DNA from: CAZHGD01 sp964531735
Lineage (GTDB): Bacteria; Armatimonadota; UBA10988
DNA length: 64,000 bases
Assembly: GCA_964531735.1 (NCBI GenBank)
Contig: CAZHGD010000011.1
Coordinates: 1-64,000, forward strand
Direction of reading: 5' to 3'
Shown: one piece after another, positions 52,144 through 61,497 of the stretch
Position numbering within the stretch: position 1 is the first letter of the stretch
Layout of the letters: every line of letters begins with the position of its first letter
Made by a program: the position numbers and the translations under genes
The notes under the pieces: model-generated
What the model saw: only the letters and a program-made list of their open reading frames with translations
The model's database searches: none
Told to the model about the DNA's origin: nothing

Positions 52144-52443
52144 CTATTCTCCGTGGTAGCGGTCGACGAGGGTGGCGCGCGAGGTGGTCGCGCCCTCACG
52201 CAGCGGCGCGATGCGGCGGTACTCCGCCGACTCGAAGCAGGCCCGCGCGGCGGCTTCGTCGGCGAACTCGATGATGATCAGCCGGGCTGGACACCAGTCG
52301 CCGAACACCGCGCGCGGTGACCCGCCGCGGACGAGATACGTGCCACCATGCCGCGCGACCAGCGCCGGCACCTGGCGCACGTACTCACCGTAGCGTGCGG
52401 GGTCCGTGATTTCGCCGATCTCGGCGATGAACAACACGCTCAT
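52144..52443 (-). CDS. DUF1330/NIPSNAP-like small ferredoxin-fold protein
   Basis: 99 residues, dimeric alpha/beta-barrel type: DPARYGEYVRQVPALVARHGG, YLVRGGSPRAVFGDW, RLIIIEFADEAAARACFESAEYRRIAPLRE. These are the hallmarks of DUF1330. Function unknown. The ATG at 52443 with GGAGGA upstream is preferred over a long Arg-rich upstream frame that overlaps the divergent mnmA promoter. It overlaps nothing upstream and leads the leftward gene run. Confidence 0.88.
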   Translation of the reverse strand: MSVLFIAEIGEITDPARYGEYVRQVPALVARHGGTYLVRGGSPRAVFGDWCPARLIIIEFADEAAARACFESAEYRRIAPLREGATTSRATLVDRYHGE

Positions 52444-52548
52444 GGCCCATCCTCCGCGCTGCCGTCTGTCAGCCATGGTAGACCCGCCGGCGCCAGATGG
52501 GAAGCCCGCCCTACCCGTGCAGCGCGGTGTGGGCCAGGCGCAGGCGAG

Positions 52549-52577
52549 TTGACACAACCGGGTGCGCGGCCTATGGT
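52549..52577 (+). promoter_or_regulatory. Promoter of mnmA-aroF
   Basis: TTGACA (52549-52554), 17-base spacer, TATGGT (52572-52577), 9 bases before the ATG at 52587. This predicts a leaderless or nearly leaderless transcript. Confidence 0.75.
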
Positions 52578-52586
52578 GAAGGTGTG

Positions 52587-53708
52587 ATGGCAGTGCCTGG
52601 CAAGCGAGTTGCAGTAGCCATGAGCGGCGGCGTCGACAGCTCGGTGGCCGCCGCACTGCTCTGCCGCCAGGGCTACGACGTGGTCGGGTTCACCATGCGG
52701 CTCGGCGGCGCTGCCGCCGACTGGGAAGCGCGGCAGGCCTGCTGCGGCCTCTCGGAACTGCATGACGCGCGCCGGGTGGCCGATCGGCTCGGCATCGCGC
52801 ACTATGTGCTCGACCAGACCGCGGCCTTCGAGCAGCACGTGGTGGCGCCGTTCGTGGCCGATTACCTGGCCGGCCGGACGCCGAACCCCTGTCTGCGTTG
52901 CAACCAGCACGTGAAGTTCGCCAGTTTCCGCGAGCACGCGTTGGCGCTGGGCTGCGACGCGGTGGCCACCGGGCACTACGCCCAGACGGCACGCGACGAG
53001 GCGTCCGGTCGCTGGGAGCTGCGCCGCGGCGCCGATGCCGGCAAGGACCAGTCCTACGTGCTCTACACGCTGACGCAGGAGCAACTGGCCAGCGTGCTGT
53101 TCCCGCTGGGCGCGCTGACGAAGCGTGAGGTGCGCCAACTGGCCGGCGAGTTCGGGTTGGCCACGGCGGCCAAGCCCGAGAGCCAGGAGATCTGTTTCGT
53201 CGAGGACAACGACTATGCCGCCTTGGTGCGGCGGCGCGCGCCGGCACAGGTGCGCCCCGGCCAGATCGTCGACGCCGATGGCCGCGAACTGGCGCAGCAC
53301 GCCGGGATCATCGACTACACCGTGGGCCAACGCCGGCGGCTGGGCGTCACCGCTCCGGAGCCGCTGTTCGTCAGCGAGATCGACGCCGCGCGAGCCACGG
53401 TGACGGTGGAGCCGGCCGCGGCCGCCGGGCGCCGATGGCTGTGCCTGACCGACCTGCACTGGGTCAGTTGGCCGCCGCAGACCGGTGAGTTGCACAGCGC
53501 GGTGCAGGTACGTTACCGCATGGCTGCGGTAGACTGTGGCTGGCGCGCCTGCGGCGACGGTGCTACGGTGGTCCTGGAGACGCCGCTGCGCGGGATCGCG
53601 CCGGGCCAGGCGGCGGTGTTCTACGACCGTGCCGGCCGGGTCCTGGCCGGCGGCACGATCGACCGGACGCAGCGGGATGGTGTGGTGGATGGAGGACGGG
53701 GACAGTGA
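52587..53708 (+). CDS. mnmA: tRNA-specific 2-thiouridylase MnmA
   Basis: 373 residues. PP-loop SGGVDSSVAAALL at the N-terminus, the catalytic Cys in TPNPCLRCN (about 103), the second Cys in SQEICFVEDNDY (about 200), the DQSYVLY motif and the beta-barrel C-terminal domain. It thiolates U34 of Lys, Glu and Gln tRNAs using ATP and a sulfur relay. The ATG at 52587 is chosen because the promoter lies directly before it. The stop overlaps the aroF GTG as GTGA. Confidence 0.96.
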   Translation: MAVPGKRVAVAMSGGVDSSVAAALLCRQGYDVVGFTMRLGGAAADWEARQACCGLSELHDARRVADRLGIAHYVLDQTAAFEQHVVAPFVADYLAGRTPNPCLRCNQHVKFASFREHALALGCDAVATGHYAQTARDEASGRWELRRGADAGKDQSYVLYTLTQEQLASVLFPLGALTKREVRQLAGEFGLATAAKPESQEICFVEDNDYAALVRRRAPAQVRPGQIVDADGRELAQHAGIIDYTVGQRRRLGVTAPEPLFVSEIDAARATVTVEPAAAAGRRWLCLTDLHWVSWPPQTGELHSAVQVRYRMAAVDCGWRACGDGATVVLETPLRGIAPGQAAVFYDRAGRVLAGGTIDRTQRDGVVDGGRGQ

Positions 53709-54730
53709 TCGTCATTCTCGAGCCGGGAGCCAGCGCGGAAGTGACCACGGCGGTGATCGACGAGGTCAAGCGCCTGGGGTTCACGCCGCACCCGATCTAC
53801 GGTGACAACCTGACCGTGGTGGCCGTGGTCGGCAAGCACCCGGGCGCGCTGCGAGAGCATTTCGAGTCGCTCGACGGTGTCGCGCGGGTGCAGTTGATTG
53901 ACCAGTCCTACAAGCTGGTCGCCCGGGCCAGTCGGCCGAAGACCTCGTTCAGAGTCGGCGAGGTGACCATTGGTGGCCCGGAGTTGGTGGTGATCGCCGG
54001 GCCGTGTGCGGTGGAGTCGGAGGCGCAGATCATGGCCTGCGCCGGCGCGGTCAAGGCCGCCGGCGGGCATCTGTTGCGCGGTGGCGCGTTCAAGCCGCGG
54101 ACCTCGCCCTACAGCTACATGGGCATGGGTGAAGATGGGCTGAAGCTGCTGGCCGCCGCGCGCGAGCAGACGGGCTTGCCCATCGTCTCGGAGGTGATGG
54201 ACCCGCGGATGGTGGCGTTGGCCGCCGACTATGTGGACATGCTGCAGATCGGCGCGCGCAACATGCAGAACTTCACGCTGCTCTCCGAGGTCGGCCGCAC
54301 CGGCCTGCCGGTGATGCTCAAGCGTGGTCTGTCGGCGACCATTGACGACTGGCTGAACGCGGCGGAGTATATCGCGTCAGAAGGCAACGAGCGCATCCTG
54401 CTGTGCGAGCGCGGCATCCGGACCTACGAGACGGCCACGCGGAACACGCTGGACATCAGCGCGGTGCCGGTGCTCCGCCGCATGTCGCACTTGCCGGTGC
54501 TGATCGATCCGTCGCACGCGGCGGGCGAGCGGGAGTACATTGCGCCGTTGGCTTGGGCGGCGGCGGCGGTTGGCGCCGACGCGGTGATGGTGGAGATCCA
54601 CCCGCGGCCGTCGACGGCGGTGAGTGATGGCGCGCAGTCGCTGGACCTGGTCAGCTTCCAGCGGCTGATGGAGGGTCTGCGGACCGTGCCGCGGTACGAT
54701 TACCTGGCGCCCGGCGCCGGTGCGGACTAG
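53705..54730 (+). CDS. aroF: 3-deoxy-7-phosphoheptulonate (DAHP) synthase, type I-beta with regulatory domain
   Basis: 341 residues. An N-terminal ferredoxin-like regulatory domain (about 1-70, MIVILEPGAS...) is fused to the TIM-barrel catalytic domain with VVIAGPCAVESEAQ, GGAFKPRTSPYS, LQIGARNMQNF, MLKRG and IDPSHAAGERE. It condenses phosphoenolpyruvate with erythrose-4-phosphate, the first step of the shikimate pathway, and this architecture is feedback-inhibited by aromatic amino acids (as in the Thermotoga type). GTG start coupled to mnmA. It supplies the pathway that the trp genes in this window use. Confidence 0.96.
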   Translation: MIVILEPGASAEVTTAVIDEVKRLGFTPHPIYGDNLTVVAVVGKHPGALREHFESLDGVARVQLIDQSYKLVARASRPKTSFRVGEVTIGGPELVVIAGPCAVESEAQIMACAGAVKAAGGHLLRGGAFKPRTSPYSYMGMGEDGLKLLAAAREQTGLPIVSEVMDPRMVALAADYVDMLQIGARNMQNFTLLSEVGRTGLPVMLKRGLSATIDDWLNAAEYIASEGNERILLCERGIRTYETATRNTLDISAVPVLRRMSHLPVLIDPSHAAGEREYIAPLAWAAAAVGADAVMVEIHPRPSTAVSDGAQSLDLVSFQRLMEGLRTVPRYDYLAPGAGAD

Positions 54731-54751
54731 GCCGGAGAAGGTGGTCTGAGG

Positions 54752-55363
54752 ATGGGTCAGTCGGACGAACAGGGCATCTGGCTTCCGCCGGGTGCCAAAC
54801 TGCGCAACGCCGAACCGGCCGCGACGCCGGCGGACGCGGCGCCGGTGGACGATGGCGAGTCGGCCGAGATCGTGGCCGAGGCCGAGGCGGCTGCCGCCTC
54901 GGCCGAAGCGGAGCAGGCCGACTACCGCGACAAGTACCTGCGCGCCCTGGCCGACATGGACAACCTGCGCAAGCGCCTGACCGAGCAGCAACGTCTGGCG
55001 GTGCAACGGGCCAACGAGAGCTTCGTCTCGGACCTGTTGCCGACGCTCGACGCCGTGCAGCGCGGCATCGAGGCGGCTGGGCAAGGCGCCAGTGTCGACT
55101 CGCTGATGGGCGGCCTGGAACTGGTGGCCAAGCAACTGGGCAGCTTCCTGGAAGGGCATGGGGTGGAGGTCATCGCGTGTGAGGTGGGCGATCCGTTCGA
55201 TCCGTCACAGCACGAGGCGATGATGCGGCTGCCGGCCACCGAGGAGGCACCCGAGGGCCATGTGGCCAAGGTGCTCGACCAGGGCTTCCGCCTGCACGGG
55301 CGCGTGGTCCGACCGACCCGGGTGGCCGTCTCGGCGCCGGCCCTGGATGTCTCCGCCGATTGA
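54752..55363 (+). CDS. grpE: Nucleotide exchange factor GrpE
   Basis: 203 residues. An acidic Ala/Glu-rich N-terminus, a long coiled coil (about 45-95, YRDKYLRALADMDNLRKRL) and the GrpE beta domain (VIACEVGDPFDPSQHEAM, GHVAKVLDQGFRLHGRVVRP). It exchanges ADP on DnaK. It follows aroF by 21 bases; dnaK, dnaJ and hrcA are not nearby, which is unusual. No CIRCE-type operator is seen. Confidence 0.95.
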   Translation: MGQSDEQGIWLPPGAKLRNAEPAATPADAAPVDDGESAEIVAEAEAAAASAEAEQADYRDKYLRALADMDNLRKRLTEQQRLAVQRANESFVSDLLPTLDAVQRGIEAAGQGASVDSLMGGLELVAKQLGSFLEGHGVEVIACEVGDPFDPSQHEAMMRLPATEEAPEGHVAKVLDQGFRLHGRVVRPTRVAVSAPALDVSAD

Positions 55364-55441
55364 GGTGGCCACGTTGCGCCGAGGACAAGGAGTCAGGGCA
55401 ACTCGCCGCGAACCACACTGTCGTAGGAACGGAGGAGGAGC

Positions 55442-55669
55442 GTGAAGGACGTGCCCCAACCGCTGCGTGATCCCTCGTTCTTTGGCTTCGTGTTGTTCGG
55501 GCTGCTGCTGCTGCTGGGCAGCGTGGTCTGCCATGGCCAGGCGGCCCGGCAGGCGGCGCAGGTGCGCTCGGCCTCGCAGGCGCCGCTGGTGGTGCCTGCG
55601 GACCGCGATCCGGTGGTCTACGGACGCTCCGGCGGCAACGCCCCACGGGTGCGGCCGGCGCGGTCGTAG
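55442..55669 (+). CDS. Small single-pass membrane protein of unknown function
   Basis: 75 residues with one membrane helix (FFGFVLFGLLLLLGSVVC, about 14-31) and a basic Arg/Pro-rich tail. The GTG start has a strong GGAGGAGGA just upstream, which supports a real gene. It follows grpE by 78 bases. Its last 52 bases overlap tail-to-tail with the convergent gene at 55618-56079. No family recognised. Confidence 0.6.
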   Translation: MKDVPQPLRDPSFFGFVLFGLLLLLGSVVCHGQAARQAAQVRSASQAPLVVPADRDPVVYGRSGGNAPRVRPARS

Positions 55670-56079
55670 CGGTCGCTCGACGTCTGCGTCAGCAGCAGGC
55701 CGACGGCCGTGGTTTGGTGGTGGGCCGCCAAGTGAACCTGCAGCAGGTACGGGCCGTAGCGGTAGTTGCTGACGCCGGCCGGTAGGGCGGCGGGCACTGG
55801 CTCCCATCCTTCCGAGACTAGTGCCGCCGCATAGAACTCCGCCACCGCCGTGGCCTCGGCGCCGGCTTCGTACGACCAGCTCCGACACCCCAGCCAGCGC
55901 AGGTGCTTGGCGCGCGGCATCGCCACCGCGGCGGGATGCACCGGTGGTTCGTATGCCCACTGGCGCGCGGCCTGCACGTGCCGCCAGACGCCCACGCCGG
56001 CGGCCACGCCGACCACCAGCGCCACGAGCAGACCGAGGCGAACGGTGGTGGCGCGCGGGTACTCCGGATAGGTGGACAC
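55618..56079 (-). CDS. Membrane-anchored protein of unknown function in signalling operon
   Basis: 153 residues: one N-terminal membrane helix (LGLLVALVVGVAAGVGVW) and a small alpha/beta periplasmic-type domain (AEFYAAALVSEGWEPV, YLLQVHLAAHHQTTAVGLLL). It starts (GTG) 2 bases after the NtrC-like stop, so it is the last gene of the kinase-GGDEF-NtrC operon. It ends inside the convergent small protein gene. No family recognised. Confidence 0.7.
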   Translation of the reverse strand: MSTYPEYPRATTVRLGLLVALVVGVAAGVGVWRHVQAARQWAYEPPVHPAAVAMPRAKHLRWLGCRSWSYEAGAEATAVAEFYAAALVSEGWEPVPAALPAGVSNYRYGPYLLQVHLAAHHQTTAVGLLLTQTSSDRYDRAGRTRGALPPERP

Positions 56080-56081
56080 GG

Positions 56082-57452
<1,371 letters not shown>

Positions 57453-57459
57453 CGCCGCG

Positions 57460-58371
57460 TCAGTCACCTTGGCTGTCCTCCGGCGACCAGACATGGACGC
57501 GTCCGCCGCCCTGTCGCCGGGCCATCATCATCGAACTGTGCGCGCGGTTCAGCATCTCGGTGAGATCCTCCATCTCCCCTTCGACAACCGCCACGCCGAA
57601 ACTGGCGCTTACCGAGATGTTGCGGCTGCGCCAGGCCACCTCGGTGGTGTTGAGCCGCTGGCTCAGCCGCTCGATGGCGACCAGGGCGCGGTCGTGCGCG
57701 GTGTGCGGCATGAGCACGATGAAACCGCTGCCGCTGTAGCGCGTCGGCACGTCGAGTGCGCGCACGTTGTCACGCAGGAACCGGCCGACATGGCGGACCA
57801 TCAGGTCGCCGAGGGCGCTGCCTTCCTGTTCGCGCAGAGCCGCCAGCTCGTCGATGTCGATGGCCACCAGCGCCAAGGTCGACGAGACGCCATAGCGCTG
57901 CTCGCGGTAGAGTTCCTCGCGCAGTCGCTCTTCGAAGAACTGGCGGTTGCCCAGTTCGGTGAGCGGATCGGTGCGCGACACGCGCTGATAGGCATTGGCG
58001 CGCCGCAGCACCGCCTCGATGCGGGCCAGGAAGTCATCGCGGTCGAACGGCTTGGCGATGTAGTCGTCGGCGCCGGTCTCCAAACCCTCGATGCGGTCCT
58101 CAACCTGGTTGCGCGCGCTCAGGAAGACGAACGGCACCAGTTCGAATCCGGGCAACTGGCGCACGCGACGGCACATCTCCAGACCATCCATGACGGGCAT
58201 GGCGACATCGGAGACGACCAGATGAGGCAGGAAGTTCTCCACCGCGTCGAGGCCAACCTGGCCGTCCGTGGCGGTGGTCACTTCGTAGCCGGCCTTGGAC
58301 AAGATGTACTCCAGCAGCTTGAGGCTGCTGGGCTCATCATCAACTGCCAGCACGCGTGCTCCCAGTGTCAC
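57460..58371 (-). CDS. Response regulator with degenerate GGDEF domain
   Basis: 303 residues. Receiver (about 5-122; Asp in VVSDVAMPVMDG; Lys in IAKPFDR) plus a GGDEF-fold domain (about 130-295; DPLTELGNRQFFEERL, VSASFGVAVVE). The catalytic signature RYGGDEF is replaced by RYSGSGF, so the Asp and Glu needed for metal binding and catalysis are missing and c-di-GMP synthesis is not expected. An RxxD inhibitory site is not apparent. The GTG start overlaps the kinase stop as GTGA. Confidence 0.92.
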   Translation of the reverse strand: MTLGARVLAVDDEPSSLKLLEYILSKAGYEVTTATDGQVGLDAVENFLPHLVVSDVAMPVMDGLEMCRRVRQLPGFELVPFVFLSARNQVEDRIEGLETGADDYIAKPFDRDDFLARIEAVLRRANAYQRVSRTDPLTELGNRQFFEERLREELYREQRYGVSSTLALVAIDIDELAALREQEGSALGDLMVRHVGRFLRDNVRALDVPTRYSGSGFIVLMPHTAHDRALVAIERLSQRLNTTEVAWRSRNISVSASFGVAVVEGEMEDLTEMLNRAHSSMMMARRQGGGRVHVWSPEDSQGD

Positions 58372-59468
58372 GTTGCTTCCGTCCTCTCCAAAGGCAGCGT
58401 CACGGTGAAGGCCGAGCCGGCGCCCAGCGTGCTGGTCACCTCGATCCGCCCGTCATGCGCGTGCATCAGTTCCTGCGCGATGGCCAGCCCGAGCCCGGTC
58501 CCTTCGGGCTGCATGCCGACCGCGCGGCAACGGTAGAACTTCTCAAAGATGTGCGGCAAGTCATCGGTGGCGATGCCGCGTCCGGTGTCGCGGACGGTGA
58601 TGGACAACTCGCCGTCGGCCACCGCCCAGTCGACCGACACCTGGCCGCCCGCCGGGGTGAACTTCACGGCGTTGGACAGCAGGTTGAGCAGGACCTGCGC
58701 CGTCTTGTCGCGGTCGGCGTTCAGAATGAGTTCGGCCGGTGGGGCCTCGACCTGAAGCTCGAGTTCGGCCGCCTTGAGTTCGGGCCGGATGGCCAGACTG
58801 ACATCGCGCAGCAAGTCGGCCACGGGGAAGGCATTCGGCTGGAGCCGCTGCCGCCCGGACTCGATCCGCGAGATCTGCAGCAGGTCGTCAATCAGCCGGC
58901 TGAGCCGGTCGGTCTGCTGGCGCGCGATCTGCAGGAAGTTGCGACGCTGGACCGGATCGATGGTGTCCTCGTCATCGAGCACGACTTGCAGGAACCCCTT
59001 GATGGCGGCCATGGGCGTGCGCAGTTCGTGCGAGACGTTGGTCACGAACTCGGTCTTCATGCGGTTCAGTTCGGCGTCGCGGGTGACATCGCGATAGCTC
59101 ACCAGGCGCCCGATCAGGCGGCCATCGGCGTCACGCACCGCGCCCACGCGCCGGCGCACCACCCGGCGTTTGGGCCGGACGAGGAGGAACTCCTGTTCGC
59201 CGCCGGCGGCCTCGGCGGCCTCGTCCACGGCGGCCAGGTAGGCGGCGCGGTCACCCATGCAGTCGGCGATTCCCGAGCGGATCTCATCGACGTCGGCGCC
59301 CGGCCGCAGGCCGAACATCGACCAGAAGCGAGCGTTGGCCAAGCTGACCCGGCCGTGGATATCGACCAGCAGCAGGGCCTCGTCAACCGCGTCGAACAGC
59401 GCGTGGAACGCGCCGCCGGCCAACTCGTGGCCGACCTCGCCGCTGTGGCCGCTTTGGTCCAGCGCCAT
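58368..59468 (-). CDS. PAS-containing sensor histidine kinase
   Basis: 366 residues, no membrane segment, so cytoplasmic. PAS (about 20-135, ALLLVDIHGRVSLANARF), HisKA with the phospho-His in VSHELRTPMAA (about 150), and HATPase with N box (NLLSNAVKFTPAGG), G1 (RDTGRGIA) and G2 (EGTGLGLAI). The ATG at 59468 has AGGAGG seven bases upstream. It leads a four-gene operon (kinase, receiver-GGDEF-like, NtrC-like, anchored protein) and probably phosphorylates both regulators. Confidence 0.94.
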   Translation of the reverse strand: MALDQSGHSGEVGHELAGGAFHALFDAVDEALLLVDIHGRVSLANARFWSMFGLRPGADVDEIRSGIADCMGDRAAYLAAVDEAAEAAGGEQEFLLVRPKRRVVRRRVGAVRDADGRLIGRLVSYRDVTRDAELNRMKTEFVTNVSHELRTPMAAIKGFLQVVLDDEDTIDPVQRRNFLQIARQQTDRLSRLIDDLLQISRIESGRQRLQPNAFPVADLLRDVSLAIRPELKAAELELQVEAPPAELILNADRDKTAQVLLNLLSNAVKFTPAGGQVSVDWAVADGELSITVRDTGRGIATDDLPHIFEKFYRCRAVGMQPEGTGLGLAIAQELMHAHDGRIEVTSTLGAGSAFTVTLPLERTEAT

Positions 59469-59488
59469 GGAGCCTCCTCTTCGGTTCT

Positions 59489-59505
59489 CGAATGGGCACC
59501 ATTCG
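59489..59505. promoter_or_regulatory. Inverted repeat in the kinase/GT4 divergent region
   Basis: A perfect CGAATGG-GCA-CCATTCG repeat lies 21 bases before the kinase ATG and 62 bases before the divergent GT4 start. The size suits a dimeric regulator. The function is inference. Confidence 0.4.
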
Positions 59506-59566
59506 CGACGTGGCGCCGGTGTCCTCCCGGGCAGGAGCCCGCCGCGCGGCCGCGAAGTAACGCGAC

Positions 59567-60709
59567 ATGCGGGTGCTCGCGCTGACCACACTCTACCCGA
59601 CGCCGGATGCGCCGCACCGGGCCGGGTTCATGCCGGGCCGGCTCGCGGCGCTGGCGGCGCACGTCGACCTGGTGGCCGTGGTGCCCGAGCAGACCTTCCC
59701 CTTCCGCCGCGCCAGACCGAGCGAGACACCGCAGGCGCCGTGGCCGCTCTATCGCCCCACCTTCTTCGGCATTCCCGGCGTGGGGCGCAACCGCCGGCCG
59801 GCGGCCATCGAGCGCGGCGCCTGGCCGCTGGTGCAGCAGTTGCACGGCGCGCAGCCGTTCGAGGTCGTGCTGGGCCACTTCCTCTACCCCGATGGGGTGG
59901 CCGCGGCGCGTCTGGCCGCGCGTCTCGGCCTGCCCTGGGCGCTCGTGGCGCACGGCAGTGATGTGTACCAGCACGGCGCCGTACCGGCCAGGTCGCGCCA
60001 GATTGGTGCCGCGTTGGCCGGGGCCGGCGCGGTGATCGCGGTCAGCGCGCCGTTGGCCGCTCGCATCGTCGAGTCATGGCAGCCGCCAACAGCGCCGGTG
60101 GTCCTGCCGTGCGGGTATGATCCCGGCCGGTTCGCGCCGCGGCCGCGCGACGAGGCGCGGGCCGAACTGCGTCTCGGCGACGGCCCATGGCTGCTGTTCT
60201 GCGGCATGTTGCGCCGACTGAAGCGCGTCGACGTGATTCTGGAGGCGCTGGCGCGCTTGCCGAGCGTGCGGCTGGCGATTGTCGGACAGGGCCCGGAAGC
60301 GGCCCGGTTGGCCGACCAGGCGCGCCGCCTCGACCTGGAGCAGCGGGTGCTGTTCGTCGGCCCGCAGCCGCACGCACGCCTGCCGATATGGTACGCGGCG
60401 GCCGACTGCGTCGTGCTGGCCAGCGAGAGCGAGGGCACCCCGACGGTGCTGGTCGAGGCCATGGCGATGGGCCGCCCGGTGGTGGCGACGCGGGTGGGCG
60501 GCGTGGCCGACCTGGTCGGCGACCTGGCCAGTTTGGTGCCGGTCGGTGATGCCGGCGCGCTGGTCGCGGCCGTCGAGTCCACGCTGGCGGCGCCGCCCGA
60601 CGCGGCGGCGCTACGTGCTCGCGTGGCCCACCTGCAATGGCCGTGCATCGGGTCGGCCGAGGCACAGGTGCTGGAATCGGTGGTAAGCTGTGGCCGGCGG
60701 CGACCGTAA
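59567..60709 (+). CDS. Glycosyltransferase family 4
   Basis: 380 residues, GT-B fold. N-terminal MRVLALTTLYPTPDAPHRAGF and HGSDVYQHG; C-terminal LLFCGMLRRLKRVDVILEAL, IVGQGPEA and the E-x7-E motif ESEGTPTVLVEAMAMGRP. It transfers a sugar with retention. It is separate from the 43-52 kb polysaccharide operon and divergent from the signalling operon. The ATG has no strong ribosome binding site. Confidence 0.92.
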   Translation: MRVLALTTLYPTPDAPHRAGFMPGRLAALAAHVDLVAVVPEQTFPFRRARPSETPQAPWPLYRPTFFGIPGVGRNRRPAAIERGAWPLVQQLHGAQPFEVVLGHFLYPDGVAAARLAARLGLPWALVAHGSDVYQHGAVPARSRQIGAALAGAGAVIAVSAPLAARIVESWQPPTAPVVLPCGYDPGRFAPRPRDEARAELRLGDGPWLLFCGMLRRLKRVDVILEALARLPSVRLAIVGQGPEAARLADQARRLDLEQRVLFVGPQPHARLPIWYAAADCVVLASESEGTPTVLVEAMAMGRPVVATRVGGVADLVGDLASLVPVGDAGALVAAVESTLAAPPDAAALRARVAHLQWPCIGSAEAQVLESVVSCGRRRP

Positions 60710-60792
60710 CCAACAGGCTATGAATGCAGCCGGGCCGGCAGACGGTTGGGCCGACAGGTACCATACTGACCAAGCGGAGAGCGGAGCGCTAC

Positions 60793-61497
60793 GTGGCTGC
60801 CCCCAAGGAAGCCGTCGTTCGGGACATGTTCGCGCAGATCGCGCCCACGTACGATCTGCTGAACACCGTGCTGTCGGCCAACTGGCACAAGCGTTGGCGT
60901 CCGGTGGCGGTGCGCGCCGCCCGGTTGCAGCCCGGCGCGCGGGTGCTCGATGTGGCCACGGGCACGGCCGATCTGGCGCTCCTGCTGGCGCGTCAGGTGG
61001 GGCCGTCCGGTCTCGTGGTGGGTGCCGACTTCTGCGCGCCGATGCTGGCCCTGGGGCGGGCCAAACTGGCGCGACGCGGCTGCCGGTCCGTGCAACTGGC
61101 GCTGGCCACCGCCGACGGTCTGCCGTTCGCCGACGGCACCTTCGACGCCGTGACGATGGCGTTCGCGCTGCGGAACGTGCCGGACCGACCGCGCTGCCTG
61201 GCCGAGATGGCGCGGGTGACGCGGCCTGGCGGGCGGGTGGTGAACCTTGATCTGACGCAGCCGGCGTCGCCGTGGCTACAGCGCGGCTACCGCTGGTACC
61301 AGGACCGACTGATGCCTTTGGTGGGCGGCCTCATCTCGGGCCGGCGCGAGGCCTACGCGTACTTACCGCAGTCTATCCAGGAGTTCCCGCCGCCGGCCGA
61401 GATTGCTGCGATGTTCCGCTCGGCTGGCCTGGAGGAGGTCTCGTGGCAGTCCCTGACGTTCGGTTTGGCAACAGTGCACAGCGGGCGGAAGCCCTAA
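60793..61497 (+). CDS. menG: Demethylmenaquinone methyltransferase (MenG/UbiE)
   Basis: 234 residues. UbiE/COQ5 pattern: VRDMFAQIAPTYDLLNTVLS, NWHKRWRPVAV, VLDVATGTADLALLLA, FDAVTMAFALRNVPD, and YLPQSIQEFPPPAEIAAMF. It methylates the quinone ring at the last step of menaquinone synthesis. The GTG at 60793 with GGAG 6 bases upstream is preferred over an earlier in-frame start without a site. The next gene, a polyprenyl diphosphate synthase, starts inside its end, as in Bacillus-type menG-hepT pairs, so menaquinone is the likely quinone. Confidence 0.94.
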   Translation: MAAPKEAVVRDMFAQIAPTYDLLNTVLSANWHKRWRPVAVRAARLQPGARVLDVATGTADLALLLARQVGPSGLVVGADFCAPMLALGRAKLARRGCRSVQLALATADGLPFADGTFDAVTMAFALRNVPDRPRCLAEMARVTRPGGRVVNLDLTQPASPWLQRGYRWYQDRLMPLVGGLISGRREAYAYLPQSIQEFPPPAEIAAMFRSAGLEEVSWQSLTFGLATVHSGRKP

